Assembly (NCBI GenBank): GCA_037043015.1
Contig: CM073321.1
Coordinates: 22,937,001 to 23,001,000 of the forward strand
Source: Bryum argenteum
Lineage: Eukaryota > Streptophyta > Bryopsida > Bryales > Bryaceae
DNA length: 64,000 bases
Reading direction: 5' to 3'
A model generated the notes under the pieces. That model ran no database searches, was not told the origin of the DNA, and saw only the letters and a list, made by a program, of their open reading frames with translations. A program made the translations under genes and the position numbers. Positions 23,672-35,650 of the stretch are shown one piece after another (the stretch's first letter is position 1; each line of letters starts with the position of its first letter).

Positions 23672-26600
23672 ATGGCAACAACTCAAGGACATGATGTGCT
23701 ACAGAAGTCAGGTCTGCCATCCACTACCGCTCTACATCATACTGCACGATGCCCACACCTCACCTCACAATCTCCTATTATTGAAGATGAAAATGACGAT
23801 CTTGAGGAGATTATTCCGGATACAGAGCCTTCGCGCGATAATGATGATGTTGGCGAAGCGAATGCATCCCTGCTGGCAGCGGCCCCAATTGTTAGAGCTG
23901 CTGGGGAACCTCTTTCAAACCCAGATATAGTGGAGATTGGGGCCGTCGTCATGCCAACTCATTTGGTTGAGATGGATCCCATGTGGAGCGCCAACGAGTT
24001 ACGAGCTCAACAAAAGGGAAACTCTATCAACACCATATCCAGGTTGAGAATAAAATCTGTCGAGAAATCTCGTCTTAGCATTCCCCTGTGTCGCCTCTCA
24101 TGTTACCCCAAGGTCCATCCCATTATCAAAACAGACGTTTGCAAGTTGGCCAACAAGTTTGTCAAGGGTTATCGAGAGGGCAATCGTGTACTGTATGTTT
24201 CTCCTTTCAGCAAGAATGGGAAGCAGCAGCTGGTGAAGGCCGATGACGCGGTTTGGAATAACCTTCATTGGATAGCGGCAAATGATCGGTTTGAAAACTC
24301 ATTGCAAGCCGATCCGGACCTTTGCCAATTTAGTGGCAAATACTTCTACGTCTATGAGGAGAATCATCACGTCACTGCGTGGATGCAGTACATTGAGCAA
24401 ATGCGCAGAGATGATCCGCTATTATTTGATATTTTTTTGTTGACTACATTGTCCTTGAAGGACGTGCAAAATACAAAGTACTAATGGACGCGATGAATGA
24501 AATCAGCTGGTGAGTTTGATTTCTTATAAAATTCATGGTTTGTAATGTATTTATACACTCAATATATATTTATTAACTGAGTTCATGAACAGGTCAACAA
24601 AGCATGATCATGTTGAAAATCGCCTGCCATCGAGATTGCAACCCATGCGCAAGTTTGGCAAGATGCCACTTGAAGAATGGAAACCCCTGGTCTCTCCTGA
24701 AGACTGGAAGTACTGTAATTCTATGAAAGATAATCTGAGGCAATCTTGGTACTTTGTGACTAAAGACGTCTTTATCAAATTCCTCTACGCGGTGCATCAT
24801 TATTGATATCTTTTGTATGAATTCATTTTCAAAGACGAGTTGCAAGACACGAACTTGAAAAAGAAACCGTTGTTGATTTTCTCCAAGGATCAGAGGCAGC
24901 GGTTCAAGACGGCTTTATTGTTGACTGGTGGTTGGTTTCTAGAGTCTCAAACTCACCATGATGTTCGCAAGGAAGAGGCGCATCTTGTGCGGAATCTGGA
25001 AATGATCAATTCCGCTCTTGTGGCACTACAAGTTGATGATGATGAGAACAACCTGCATGCTTCGGTGCTCCACCACCACCCCCTCCCGGTTGCACCAAAG
25101 GTAGAGGTAATGCGGTGGCGGCCCATAAGCGTTGCAAAAAGAGCCTACCCACGAACCGGAGAAGGAGGAGGAGCAAGAAGAGGTGAAGGAAGCACGAAGA
25201 GAATGCGAAGACGGTGTAGACGAGGAGGAGAGTATGGAGATGTTTCTATTTCGAAGAGCTTGCGGGTGGTGCGATTTGGATGTAATAAAGTTAAATTTTC
25301 CCCATGTAGTTTGTTATTTGTTTTAACATGTGCCTATGTGTATACATTGCGATTCGCGAGAGATGTTGATATGACACAAGCTTTCCAAGGGACGGTTGTC
25401 AACAACGGTGGGCGTGGTACAAGAGGTCAACGACCTTAGAGGGCTGCGCTTGTGCCACAAAGGCATGGTCGGGGGTTGACACAAGCTCTTGAGGGTGGGG
25501 TTTCGAATGTGGGATCTCCACCTCCATAGTCATTGGCCCCTCGTGAATCCCCTTAGTCACATGGACCGACGCAGTCCAAAGGACCCATGCGTCCCATACT
25601 CATTCCAAAAAATGTGGGTAGTACTTCTTCTTCTCCTTCCACCATGACGCTCCCTATGTTCTTTGAGAAAGGAGACACGAGCGCCTTGGTTTAGCAGTCT
25701 ACAAAGGGTGCAGGCTCGGTAGACGCAATTCAGGCTATGGTTTAATACATCAAGAAGGTAAGTCCCCTCTCTAACTATGGATTGCTTTCTTACTCAAGTT
25801 AATCTAGAACGTTTTTTTTATTTAAAAACTTTGTGTCTAATCCACAGATTGGAAAGGGTAGGGACTACCCTTGCGAGAAGATGGACTACAAGCCCATGCA
25901 CCCGGGGATTGACCTCATCTTTACAGTCGTTCCTGAGAACTTGCCCGTGCTTGGTGTCTTGCCGGACGCACCGCATTCTGCACGATCGTGCTAGTACTTA
26001 CAATTTTAGGATCGTGCGAGAGCGGTAGGCCTATAACCCCCTTCCTATGGTTAAACCTGGTGTTACCGCGAGAGAGGTATAATTCGAATATTGCACTTGA
26101 TTTAATCTTTCTAATTTCAACATTACGTTTTCTTAATTCGAAGTGCTTAATGCAGACCCATAACTTTACTATTAAGGTGTATGCTCGTAAGGACTTTGTG
26201 GCGATGTTCAATATCGACAAGTGGCGCAAGCATCTGCGGAGTCGCCATCATACCTGATGAGGATGACATGGTCAGTAACTTTGCTGTCGAGTGGTCCATC
26301 ATCTACCGCACTGACGGGAAGTCGTGGCGTGGCTCACGTGAGAAGTATCCATTGTTTTTGCAGTGCTTCGTGGATTGCCTCACGGACAATGGGGAAATCA
26401 TATTTGACTTCAGGGCTAGTATAGGTAAAACTTCAAGTTCCCATTTGTATACAATATGAATATTGACTATTTTAATACTCATGTGGATTTTCGTATATGC
26501 AGGTGCTTCTATCATTGCATGTGCAACGACTGCACGCTCCAATTGTCACCTCATTGTTTTTGAGGCTGATGAGGAGATTTTTAATGGACTCTAGGCTACC

Positions 26601-27023
26601 TTCAAGCACCCAAAACCGTTGGAAGTAGAAAGTGGGGAATCATCCTTTGGTGACTATTACGATTCGGATGAACCGTATCTGAAGAAGCCACGCACTTATA
26701 TTGGTGCGTAGTCAACTCATTTCAATCACGTATTACGATTTTAATATGTATAATGGATTACTTGCATTGATTGGTCCTGCATTTTTAGATATGCAGGCAT
26801 CTCAGGGCACTTGACCACAAACGCTACTCTCTACACCAGCCCTCCTTCGTCACTTGTTCTATCATCTTACGCAGAGCATGTTGCTAGGGAGTTCGTCGCA
26901 GCTCCATCTTCTCTTGTGCCGAACTCTTCATGTCGACGTTTTAGACCTGGTGTGCTTAGATACCTTGACTTAGAGGCGGATCAGTGTGACCATCATTTCA
27001 ATGGTGCTTCACCTTCATCGTAG
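23672..27023 (+). pseudogene. Gene 2: decayed ParB/methyltransferase-like fusion
   Basis: The start is taken as ATG 23672. Exon 1 holds an acidic linker, then the ParB-like region: LSIPLCRL at about 24070, and YEENHHVTAW at about 24353-24382 where gene 4 has WDGNHRLQAW. After a T run near 24430 the frame shifts, and DYIVLEGRAKYKVLMDAMNE matches the paralogues. The next exon starts at about 24592. Acidic and basic linkers follow. Exon 25837-25993 aligns with motif IV of gene 4 (LIFTVVPENLPVLG against LIIADYPDGLRVPG). Around 26290-26425 is the AdoMet motif (NGEIIFDFRASIG), continued after an intron by GASIIACATTARSN and IVFEADEEIF (from about 26503). The end (SYAEHVAREF, RYLDLEAD) matches gene 4. 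TAG/TAA codons near 25530, 25550, 25695, 25742 and 26594 look like former CAG/CAA. Probably non-functional. Confidence 0.65.
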
Positions 27024-27300
27024 TGTATTTTGATTTTTATACTACGGATTTAACTACGTAGGGCCAACTCTCATAAGTTGCCTTACCCCAATAGTCATTA
27101 TTGTGATTTTCTTTACGTTTATATATCTACGTGTTTATTTTCCATAAATCACTAATTGTATTCATCAATTTCAAATTTTCAATGTCGAATTCTGTAATAT
27201 AACTAAATGTTGGGTTATTTTCTCGCACCACACTATTTCAAATGACATTTATAAAATGGAAACGTATACAAGTTTTTATAGGTCATCGCTCTTTTATACT
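27024..27300. other. AT-rich spacer
   Basis: Gene 2 downstream region; nothing recognised. Confidence 0.5.
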
Positions 27301-27480
27301 TGTGAATGTTTGTGGGGGCCCTTATTGACACCCTGTTAGCTCAGGATAGCTGCGTGATTTGCAAGGCGATGCTCAAATGAGCCCAATGAGGATCGAACCT
27401 AGACCTCCACAATGCGAACATAATATCTTCCCGTCCACCTCACATGGTGACACGATGTGACAATTTCCTATATTCTAAGT
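27300..27480 (-). mobile_element. tRNA-derived SINE-like relic
   Basis: On the minus strand a Pol III B-box-like GGTTCGATCC (27390-27399) lies about 45 nt after an A-box-like GTGAGGTGGACGG (about 27440-27455), the spacing of a tRNA head. A body of 60-80 nt follows to about 27320. No cloverleaf closes well, so a SINE or tRNA pseudogene is more likely than a working tRNA. Confidence 0.45.
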
Positions 27481-27559
27481 TGGATTACATAACCTTTGTC
27501 ATTTAAATAATTGTAGTGAGGATCACCGCATACAAATGATGACGTCAACCCTAATTATG

Positions 27560-28400
27560 CCCTAATCCCTTAAACACAAGAATAATTTTGTGAATTACTT
27601 CAAACACAATTTCATTCGAGCCATGAACAATCATCCGTATTTGAATCGCTCTTTATTTTAAATGATGACATCAGCCCTAATTTAAACACATTTACATATA
27701 ATCTTCAAGACATTGCAATTTAAATTCTCATCCATGGTGGGACCCATGCTTAAAGAAGGTTCTAAACCATGGAATTGGAATACTTTTATCTTATAAATAG
27801 CCATTTAAAAAAGGACAGTGGTAAATTTAGTGGTCAGAGGGTATCCAACTTTCAAAAAAAATATTACAAAATACCCAAAATTGTCCCCTCACCGCTCTAC
27901 TCTCACGCCTCTACGTTTCCCAGCCCGTGCCACTACCTTGCTCCCGCCCGAGCAAGTCCTAAGCTTGAGAGTCGTGGGGGTTCACCCACTCACAACTCCC
28001 AAGCCGAATACTTGCGTGTGTATTCTGTGGAAAAGACAGTCTTTGTTAAGGCACGAGCATTTGCTAATTTTGGATTTCCTCATAATTCTCCATTACCCCG
28101 GTGTCAGAGATTACCCCGTGGAGTTCTCGAGCTATCCCGTAACTGTGGACTGTAGAGGGATTGTTCCAAAAAAGAACATTTCTTACGCCAATGTTGTTCC
28201 TGAGTCAGAAGTGGATGCAGGCATACCATATGTGGCAAGGGAATCTATAGAGAACATAGATTCCCTTGGCATCAAGTCAATGCAAGTCCCATCCCCTAAC
28301 CTAAGGTCTATTCAAATGCCATCCTCTAATATGGCAAGTCATAGCAGCAAAGGACAAAGGATCTCTACACTCTCTAGCAGACGCCGACATGGACAAAATT
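27560..28400 (+). other. Unrecognised region with overlapping open frames
   Basis: Two overlapping plus-strand frames (27769-28155 and 27818-28402) have no domain. Codon use is unremarkable, and neither has splice support. The second ends with a Ser-rich SPNLRS/SSNMASHSS stretch right at the MITE border. Probably not coding. Confidence 0.25.
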
Positions 28401-28405
28401 AGGAT

Positions 28406-28661
28406 AACCCCAATTCCGTTAAAATGACACTATGCCATGTGCCATTTTGTCACACTAGATCTTACATTTGTGCTCATATAAAATGGTATATTCTGTAATA
28501 TCACAATTTTTTTTGTAATATCACTTCTTTTATACATTGTCACTCATTTTCCCTAATATCACCTTAAAATTCTGTTATATCACATGGTTTTTGAACTACA
28601 GTTCAGAAAGTTGGGGTGTGCCATTTTACCAGAATAATGCCATTTTAACGGAATTGGGGTT
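28406..28661. mobile_element. 256-bp MITE
   Basis: Terminal inverted repeats start AACCCCAATTCCGTTAAAAT (28406 inward, and the mirror ending 28661) and extend about 25 bp with few mismatches. The flanks GGAT at 28402-28405 and GGAT at 28662-28665 are a possible 4-bp target duplication. The interior is AT-rich with 'aatatcac' repeats. No coding. Superfamily not assigned. Confidence 0.75.
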
Positions 28662-28999
28662 GGATGCAAATGGGCCTCATTTTTCTATGAGGCAAACATT
28701 GCATTCAATGTCGTACAACATCTAGCATTTATAAGTGTCGTTCAAAAGATAGCAAACACTACTAGAAAGATCAGCGTCCAAATTAACAGAGAAGCGTTGA
28801 TTTTCTGTGATGATTTGGACGTGTTGATTTGGACATTTATCAACAAGAATGTGCTGAAATTTTTTGTTGATTTGGACAAGTTAAAAATTTAAAAAACAAC
28901 AAATAAAATTTTTAAAAACAATTTTAAAAAATTAAAAAACTTAAAAGAAAAAAAAAAATTTTAAAATCTAAATTTTTTTCTCTATTGCCCGAAACGTCC

Positions 29000-29120
29000 G
29001 GGCAGGAGAAGGGATTCGACTGCCCGACCGCTGGGTCATTCTTACTTACGTCCTCCAAAAAAGACTCGGTCCCCCAACCTCTTCGTTTCAGCGCATTGCC
29101 TTAACCACCTCACCGCCTTG
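29000..29120 (-). other. tRNA-Ser-like relic inside the CACTA element
   Basis: On the minus strand GGCGGTGAGGTGGTTAAGGC (29098-29117) resembles the D-arm/A-box of a class II tRNA such as tRNA-Ser. GCAGTCGAATCCC (about 29010-29022) resembles the T-arm/B-box about 80 nt later, and 'cgctgaaacg' sits where an anticodon arm would be. The stems do not all pair, so this is a relic or SINE head. Confidence 0.35.
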
Positions 29121-30069
29121 TTACTTGGATGTCCAAGTAAGCGTGTTTGTAGTACATATAGACTTAAATTACATTGTTTTTAAGATCAGCAGACTTTGGT
29201 GGTCAATTTTGCATAGTAAAATAACTTTTTGCAAAAACTATTGATCTAAGAAAAGTTGAGTAATCAAGTAAGGTTTGATCTTCAAAAAACAGTTTGTGAT
29301 TTTGAGCCCCGAGTCAAAAGTTATACACAAAATTCAGAGGGAATGTTTAAACATATTAAAGAAAATATTTGTTACCCATTGGACTTATAAAACACACTAT
29401 AAAACACATTACACAAATTTTTTATCCTCATTGGACTTAAAGAAATACTTTATTATTCACATGAAGGTATGTTGAAATTCAAATACAAAGGCCGGTCTAT
29501 AACAATATAAAAGACATGTCAAAGATTATTGGATCGGAAATCAAAACGATGAGATTCCTTGGCATCGGTTCTACATGTAGTAAAAACAAAACTTGAAAAA
29601 AGTAAAATCTTAATTTTTGGTGAATTTTCAAAGTTTCTGCAATCTTATTGATTTTAGGCAGATTTTGAGAATAAATGAGAATATACCGTAGTTTGGGCAC
29701 TTTTGGGCACTTTTCAAATAGTGTTTTCAAACTTTGAGCTTGAATATCTTCTGAAGTATGAGGAATTTTAAAGCATGAATGATCTTTTCGGAAAGGTATG
29801 GAAAAACCCTATAACCTCCCAAGGTTTCAACTTCATGCGTTCTAAATTCAGTAAATTAGAGGCTGATCAAGGTCAAAGCGACCCAATTCGGGTCGATCTG
29901 GACTTTAGGGGTTAAACATCAAAATTTGGAATTTTGGAAAAAAAATAAAAATACCCCTTCATCTAAGTTGCCCAACCTAGCAAAATGCCGTTTTGGCTTT
30001 CTTGGACTGCAGTTTTCACATCCTTGAAGTGCATAAAGGTAGAAAATTGCAGTCTATTAAATTACCTTT

Positions 30070-30725
30070 TGAAAAATAGAGTTCGTAAATAGCAAAAGAT
30101 TAAAAAGATTCCAAACGATTCAGTAATATTTCAATTGATTTTTTATAATCCAACATATTTTTCACAAGATTTCAAAAGAATCCGGAAAATTCAAAATATT
30201 CCCAAAATATTCTAAAAGATTCTCAATAGACGACCATCAGATTCCAAAAATTCCAAATAGACTCCCAAAGATTTCTAAAGATTCCCAAAGATTCTATAAG
30301 ATTCCAATAGATTCCAATAGATTCCAACAGATTGCAAAAGATTCAAAACGGATTTAAAAAGATTCTCAAAAGATTCCAAAATATTCTCAATAGATTCCAA
30401 AATATTCCAAAGATTCTACAATATTCCTAACAAAATACAGAAGATTCCCACAAAGATTCCAAAAGATTCCAAAGATTCCAACATATTCCCAACAGACTAG
30501 AAAAGTTTCCCAAGTGATTCCAAAAGGTTCTAAAGGATTTAAAAAAGATTCTAGAAGATTGTCAACTCGTTTGAGAAGATTCTCAACAAATTCCAAAGAT
30601 TCTAAAAGATTGTCAACCGATTTGAAAAGATTCTTAACAAATTCAAAAAGATTCCCAAAAGGTTCCAAAAGATTCCAAAAGATTCCCAAAAGGTTCCAAA
30701 AAGATTCCAAAAGATCCCAAACTTC
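30070..30725. repeat. AAAGATTCC minisatellite
   Basis: Dozens of imperfect units of about 10-20 bp built on (c/a)aaaagattcc. Frames through it on both strands are low-complexity artefacts. It fills the right third of the CACTA element. Confidence 0.85.
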
Positions 30726-30909
30726 AACAAAATTTTGTTGATTTGGTCATCGCACTATCTTAGTCAACAAAAGTTTCTGTTGCTTTCAGCAATAAATCAA
30801 AAATCTGATAAAATGGTCAATCTAGTGCCCCAAGCAACAAAAATGTGTTGATCTTTTGTTGAATTGGTCACGATTTTCTAGTAGTGAAAGGTCGGTATTG
30901 TTGGATATC

Positions 30910-31009
30910 NNNNNNNNNNNNNNNNNNNNNNNNNNNNNNNNNNNNNNNNNNNNNNNNNNNNNNNNNNNNNNNNNNNNNNNNNNNNNNNNNNNNNNNNNNN
31001 NNNNNNNNN
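30910..31009. other. Assembly gap (100 N)
   Basis: Exactly 100 N, the conventional size for a gap of unknown length. It falls inside the hAT transposase, so the distance between the CACTA element and the transposase is not reliable. Confidence 1.
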
Positions 31010-32429
31010 CAGAGCGTATACCACGGGGGCAACCATATCCCGTAGTCTTTTGCATTGCTTCCAAAACTCATCGCTCAACACCACCTTCTTGTCCTTATGT
31101 GAGAATATAAGCTTATCTCTAGCAGATACCGTCTTCTTCGAGGCATAGGCTGTGAACATAGGGTCGACAATAACTTGCTCCAATGATTCCTTGACCTCCA
31201 ACAAGCGATCTATCATTATGAATTGACTAGCAAATCTTGTTTTCCCAGGCATTAGTAGGCTGAATTTCGCCTCGTGTTTACGAAACACAGCTAGGGGCAT
31301 TTGTCGCCTCTTGATAAACTTGACCATTTTCTTCGCCATGACCAAAGTATTCGCCATCCATCCAGCCTTTCCCCAATCCTCCAACAACAAGTCCATTGCA
31401 TGTGTCGCACACCCTTGCATGAAAATGTGCGGATATTTCTCAAGGACTATTCTTGAGGCATTGAGCATTACAGAAGCATTGTCTGTGCATACTTGAACAA
31501 TGTTCTCTGGTCCAACTTGTTCTATGTACTTCAACATGAGAGTTGACATGTACACCGCTGTTTTTTCTTGGCCAGTAGTATCGACAGCACCAAGAAAAAG
31601 CTCTCCGGCTTGAGTCACGAGCATCGCATTCACCAAAGGGCGACTAGGCACAGATGACCATCCATCCATAGTCAAAGTTCCTCCAAACTTCCGAAAGCTC
31701 TCAGAGAGTCTACTATCTAGTTTCTTTTGTAACTCCGTCTTTACTTCTCCTAACAACCTTGTCCGAATGTCATGGTAGGATGGTGGAGCATAGGATTTTC
31801 GAAATCCCGCAGTCTTCATCACGGCAGCTTTGAACGCATCATTGCGGGCTACTGAGAATGGCATATTTGCTTCGTAAAAAAATTTCGCCCAGAGTTTATC
31901 CAACTCCCGCCTATCCGCTTCTGCAAAAGTAGCTTCAATTGAAGATTGCTTCGTTTGCTTCATAGATCCAAACATCGGGCGAGTATCCCTTATTCCCATC
32001 ATATGCATGGAAGAAGCAGAGGTTGACCCTACCAAAAGATTTGTTGAATTCATGGGGGTGCCTAGCGAGGACCCTACACAAGAGTCACTCCTAGGGGTTT
32101 CAGGAATGTCATGTTTTGAAGCACCTGGAACGTCCGTGGATGGAGTGAGAGAACATTCACCGAGAAATAGTTCCAATTCTCCGTTATATGGAGGGAACTC
32201 CCCACCACATCTTAAAAATAACTGCCTAATTTCCCTAGGCAGCTTTGGGCAAAGGGCAGAACTCGAATCCCTATGTCAAGGAATCTTCTCGTACCCATAA
32301 TGACTCAAATTCCGACTCTCCTTCTTCGAAACAATTACATGACATAGTGAGCAATGTAGGAAGGACCCAGACGCTTTGCCTTCCTTCTCGATGTCTCTAA
32401 ACCAAGGCTCATGTGGAGCAGGGCCCATT
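31010..32429 (-). mobile_element. hAT transposase, DUF659 type, partial
   Basis: The main frame (31010-32176, minus) shows the DUF659 core of plant hAT transposases: TLTMDGWSS, a strand with ELFLGAVDTTGQEKTA, then ENIVQVCTDNASVMLNA and IFMQGCATHAMDLLLEDWGK. Upstream on the same strand a BED-like zinc finger is suggested (FLHCSLCHVIVSK, then a His) from a start near 32429. One in-frame TGA lies between the finger and the core at about 32281, in a CGA-to-TGA context. The C-terminal dimerisation region is lost in the N gap. Terminal repeats were not found. Likely an inactive copy. Confidence 0.8.
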
Positions 32430-32739
32430 TTGATAAATAGGACGCCTCAAAGTCTTAAACAATGGTGGGACCGTGACGGGGAAAAAAATGGCAAGAGTTC
32501 CTTACAGAAATCCTGACTTCCGAACTCAATACCTACCAAGCAATGTACACATAAAATGAATTATGCAGTTCAAAGCCCTGGGTTCAAAATTGTTCAAAAG
32601 TGTTCAAAATTCGGAAGTGAAATGAGACTCAATGTCTCTTCTCTTATATACCATCCAACTCCGAATATGACCGTTGCAATTTGAAGTTGAAATGCTCCTA
32701 AACCGTTGGATGCTCAAAAGGGCCATCTGGCCATTGGCG

Positions 32740-33015
32740 GTCGCCGGATGCGAGGGCCGGTCGCGATGGGCCGACGACGGTCGCTCGCTGGGCGACGGCC
32801 GTCACCGGGCCGACGGCCGGACTGGACCGGCCGGCCGCTGGGCCGGCGACGGCCGGACCGACGGCCGATCGCCGAAGCGACGACCGGACCGACGGCCGGT
32901 CGCTCGGGCCGACCGACGACCGACCGGGTGGTCACCACGCTGACGGCCGGTCGCTTCGCCAGCCCGACGGTCGGTCGGCCGACGGAGAGGTCGGGGACGG
33001 TCGACGGGTGGTTCG
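32740..33015. repeat. GC-rich GACGGCCGGTCGC repeat
   Basis: Short GC-rich units (cgacggccgg, ggtcgctgggcc, gaccgacgg) repeated in both orientations over about 275 bp, far more GC-rich than the flanks. No gene; overlapping frames are artefacts. Confidence 0.7.
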
Positions 33016-33120
33016 ACCAATGAACGCACCCCGTTGGTCATTTACCCTTAGTAAAACGACCAGATTTTCTAAGTCACGGACGGTCCCCGGACCCCTGCTG
33101 GACGTCCGGACGTCCGGATG

Positions 33121-33388
33121 CTGTGACATCCCTGGGCCCTGGGTGGTCAAATGAGGGTTATTTGAACCTCCTAGGGAGGCTTGGCGGACTCAATTCACTG
33201 CTGGAGCTACTTGTTTTGCATTAAATGGAGACTTGAGTGAATGGTGGTGTCTCCTTGTGAATCCAAACTAGAAATTGCATGTATGTATGAAGTGTAGTGT
33301 CCATTGCTTCGAAGGTCGTTTTGCTTGCACCCACCCCCACGGCCAAACTTGTGGCTTAAAAACCGGGTCACCGGGATTTAGGCTCACA
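33121..33388 (+). repeat. 5' LTR (short)
   Basis: Matches 43980-44230 from 'ggtcaaatgagggttatttg' to 'accgggtcaccg'. The outer left edge is not sharply defined; TGTGACATCCC at about 33120 is the likeliest start. Confidence 0.65.
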
Positions 33389-35650
33389 TAATTGGTGCAT
33401 CTGCCGGGAGGTTGGATGCGTTTGCTTTTTATTCTGTTGCTTTTGCTTGTATTCTTTTTAGGTATTTGAATTGAAGAAAAAGGACCAGCTTACTATAAAT
33501 AGTAAGCTGTGATTTCTTGCTCAATATTTGGTCAATTCTTGCTCAATTTTTGGTGTTTTGCTTAGTGGTTGGTGACTTGGTGTGGTTTGGGTCTTTTCCT
33601 CATTTGTTGTAGCTTGGGCTTAATAATATTTAATGTGATTGAGTAATTAGGTTGAAAAGACTTGCTTTGAACTTTTGATTAATTTAATTTACATTGATTT
33701 GAATGTGGTAAATAGACATTGTGGTTCTAACCTCCTTGTCAAAGTATTGTGTGGTGTGAAGGAAGAGGACTTGGAGTTGAGGAGTGATACAAGAAGACTT
33801 GTTTGATGAAGGTAGGGGCAGATTACTAATTATAGTAATTTGTAGTTTTGGACCTCATAGACAAAACACCGGTTTTCCTTAAAACCGAATTCATTTGCCT
33901 TATTTTTTGCTTGCATGTGTTTGGGTGGTATGCAAGTAACCGTGGGTTGTTTGTGTAGCCAAGACCGGACGAGGTTTTTGTGATCTTTGTTGTTGAATTT
34001 TGTGGGGGGCGGGTAACTTAGTGAGCCGGCTGATCCGGACACGAAGTGGGGTTGTTGGCCATTTGGCCTAACCCACATATGTTGTAAAGTGTGGGCGTTT
34101 TTGAATTTTTTGTACCAAGGGAGTTTTTTGGGAGTTGGCTTGTGTTACCGCTCAAATATTGAGCGTCAAGGGGGGTCTCCCCCTTGCCTATTGTAGTCTT
34201 GGGAGATTGAGGGCAGATTACTACTTATAGTAATTTGCCATCTCTCACAAGGCGCCCGGTGAGTGTTTTTAACACTTCGTGCCTAACCCTAGTAGGAAGG
34301 GACACCGGCGTAGCCCCCTCGGGGGCGAAAGTGAATTGTTCTCACCATTCGGGTGAGGATTCACTCGTGTTTAGGTTGGCAATTTTCCAACCGAAAATAG
34401 AAGTTCACCGTTGTTGGGTGACTTCTATTCGTGTGTAGTAGCTATTTTTTCCATAGGCTTTTGTATATGGTGAGGTCGGGTTAATTGCGGGCGGGACCAT
34501 TTTTATTGTTTGCAATCGAGACCGTTGGCAGTGATGCCCCAACGGTTTTGAGAGTTTGTTTTTGCAGGTTGAACCCACAGGTTGCCCTTCACCCGTCCAT
34601 CGAGACTTTTGTGGTCCAACCTTTTGTTTTCACTTAATCATTTAAAAACTTTTGTAACCCTCTCGTGGGTCCGGAAGCCCAATCGGGAAATTGGGAGTGG
34701 ACCGGGTGAGGCCACCTATTCAAGAACCGGCACGGGGTTCTTGAGTGGTTACCACTCCCGAGACGTGCACCATCACGGTAAGGGGCGAAGGACCATCCGT
34801 TTACACTTGTGATAAGAAAATTATGTTAAAATTCACCAAGCCTAAATTGGAAGTCTTCGTATGCTGCCATGTTTTTTCCTTGGTCTTTTTAGGGTCCTTA
34901 AAGGTCCCGGTTGCTTGATTTAGGTTGAATCTAGCTTAGTAAGTTCTCGGTGTTTTCTAGGCCTCTTAATTCATACCAATTAGATTGAGGGTTAAGGAAT
35001 TTAGGGGACTTGGTAATTGTGGGACCGACGGGGTACTTGGGACATTGGCATGATATAAACCACTTTTACCCATTACCTTCACTCCTCGCTCATGGGAGGA
35101 GTGTGAGTGGAAGGGAACGGGTGTGTGGCTTAAGCCCGACGTAGTGCCCGGGTGCACAACCCGGTATCAATGATCACCTTTCCTCTCCGTACTTACCAAA
35201 CTTGAGGGCACCGTGGGCTAAAGGCTTCGGCCTTCCCCCGCTTCGGCAGTACGTGCACGGTGACCTAGGGGAGATCCGGCCCATAGCCGGGAGGGGTACA
35301 AGGCTGCCGATCTCTTCCCCTCTTATTTGGGCACTCTTGGAAGGGATTTCCTACGGGTCAAAAGGTTATCATTTGTGATTTTTACCATGCCCATTACCGG
35401 TTTACCTTCATCGTGTCATCCCATTTACCTAAGCAAGTTAGGAAGTCACACTTAGAGTTGTCTTCGCGTTCCATTAAGGGGACCTATCGATTAGCTTAGT
35501 CCAACAAGGATCGGGTTTTCCACCTACTAGTTAGTAGTGTGGTTTGTTCCCCCAAGTTCCCCATTTACCTACGTTGAATTTCCCATTGATGGGGTGACCT
35601 TGGCATTAAATTCTCCGGTAGTCAAAATTCAATGACGACCAAAGGAGCAA

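Larger units (their letters stand above)
28757..30886. mobile_element. Non-autonomous CACTA element
   Basis: The left end CACTACTAGAAA (28757) and right end TTTCTAGTAGTG (30886) are exact inverted repeats. They are flanked by AAA at 28754-28756 and 30887-30889, the 3-bp target duplication expected for CACTA/EnSpm. Subterminal 'gttgatttgg' and 'tcaacaaa' motifs recur at both ends. There is no transposase; the inside holds a tRNA-like relic and a long AAGATTCC minisatellite. Confidence 0.85.

Noticed and set aside
25500-25760. TAA/TAG recoded to glutamine, as in some ulvophyte algae
   Set aside because: Several stops would read sensibly as Gln, but TGA codons appear equally at Arg (CGA) positions, and other long frames end at ordinary stops. 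C-to-T decay explains both classes.
30387-30741. Phe/Leu/Asn-rich and Ser/Lys-rich frames
   Set aside because: Both are translations of the AAGATTCC minisatellite.
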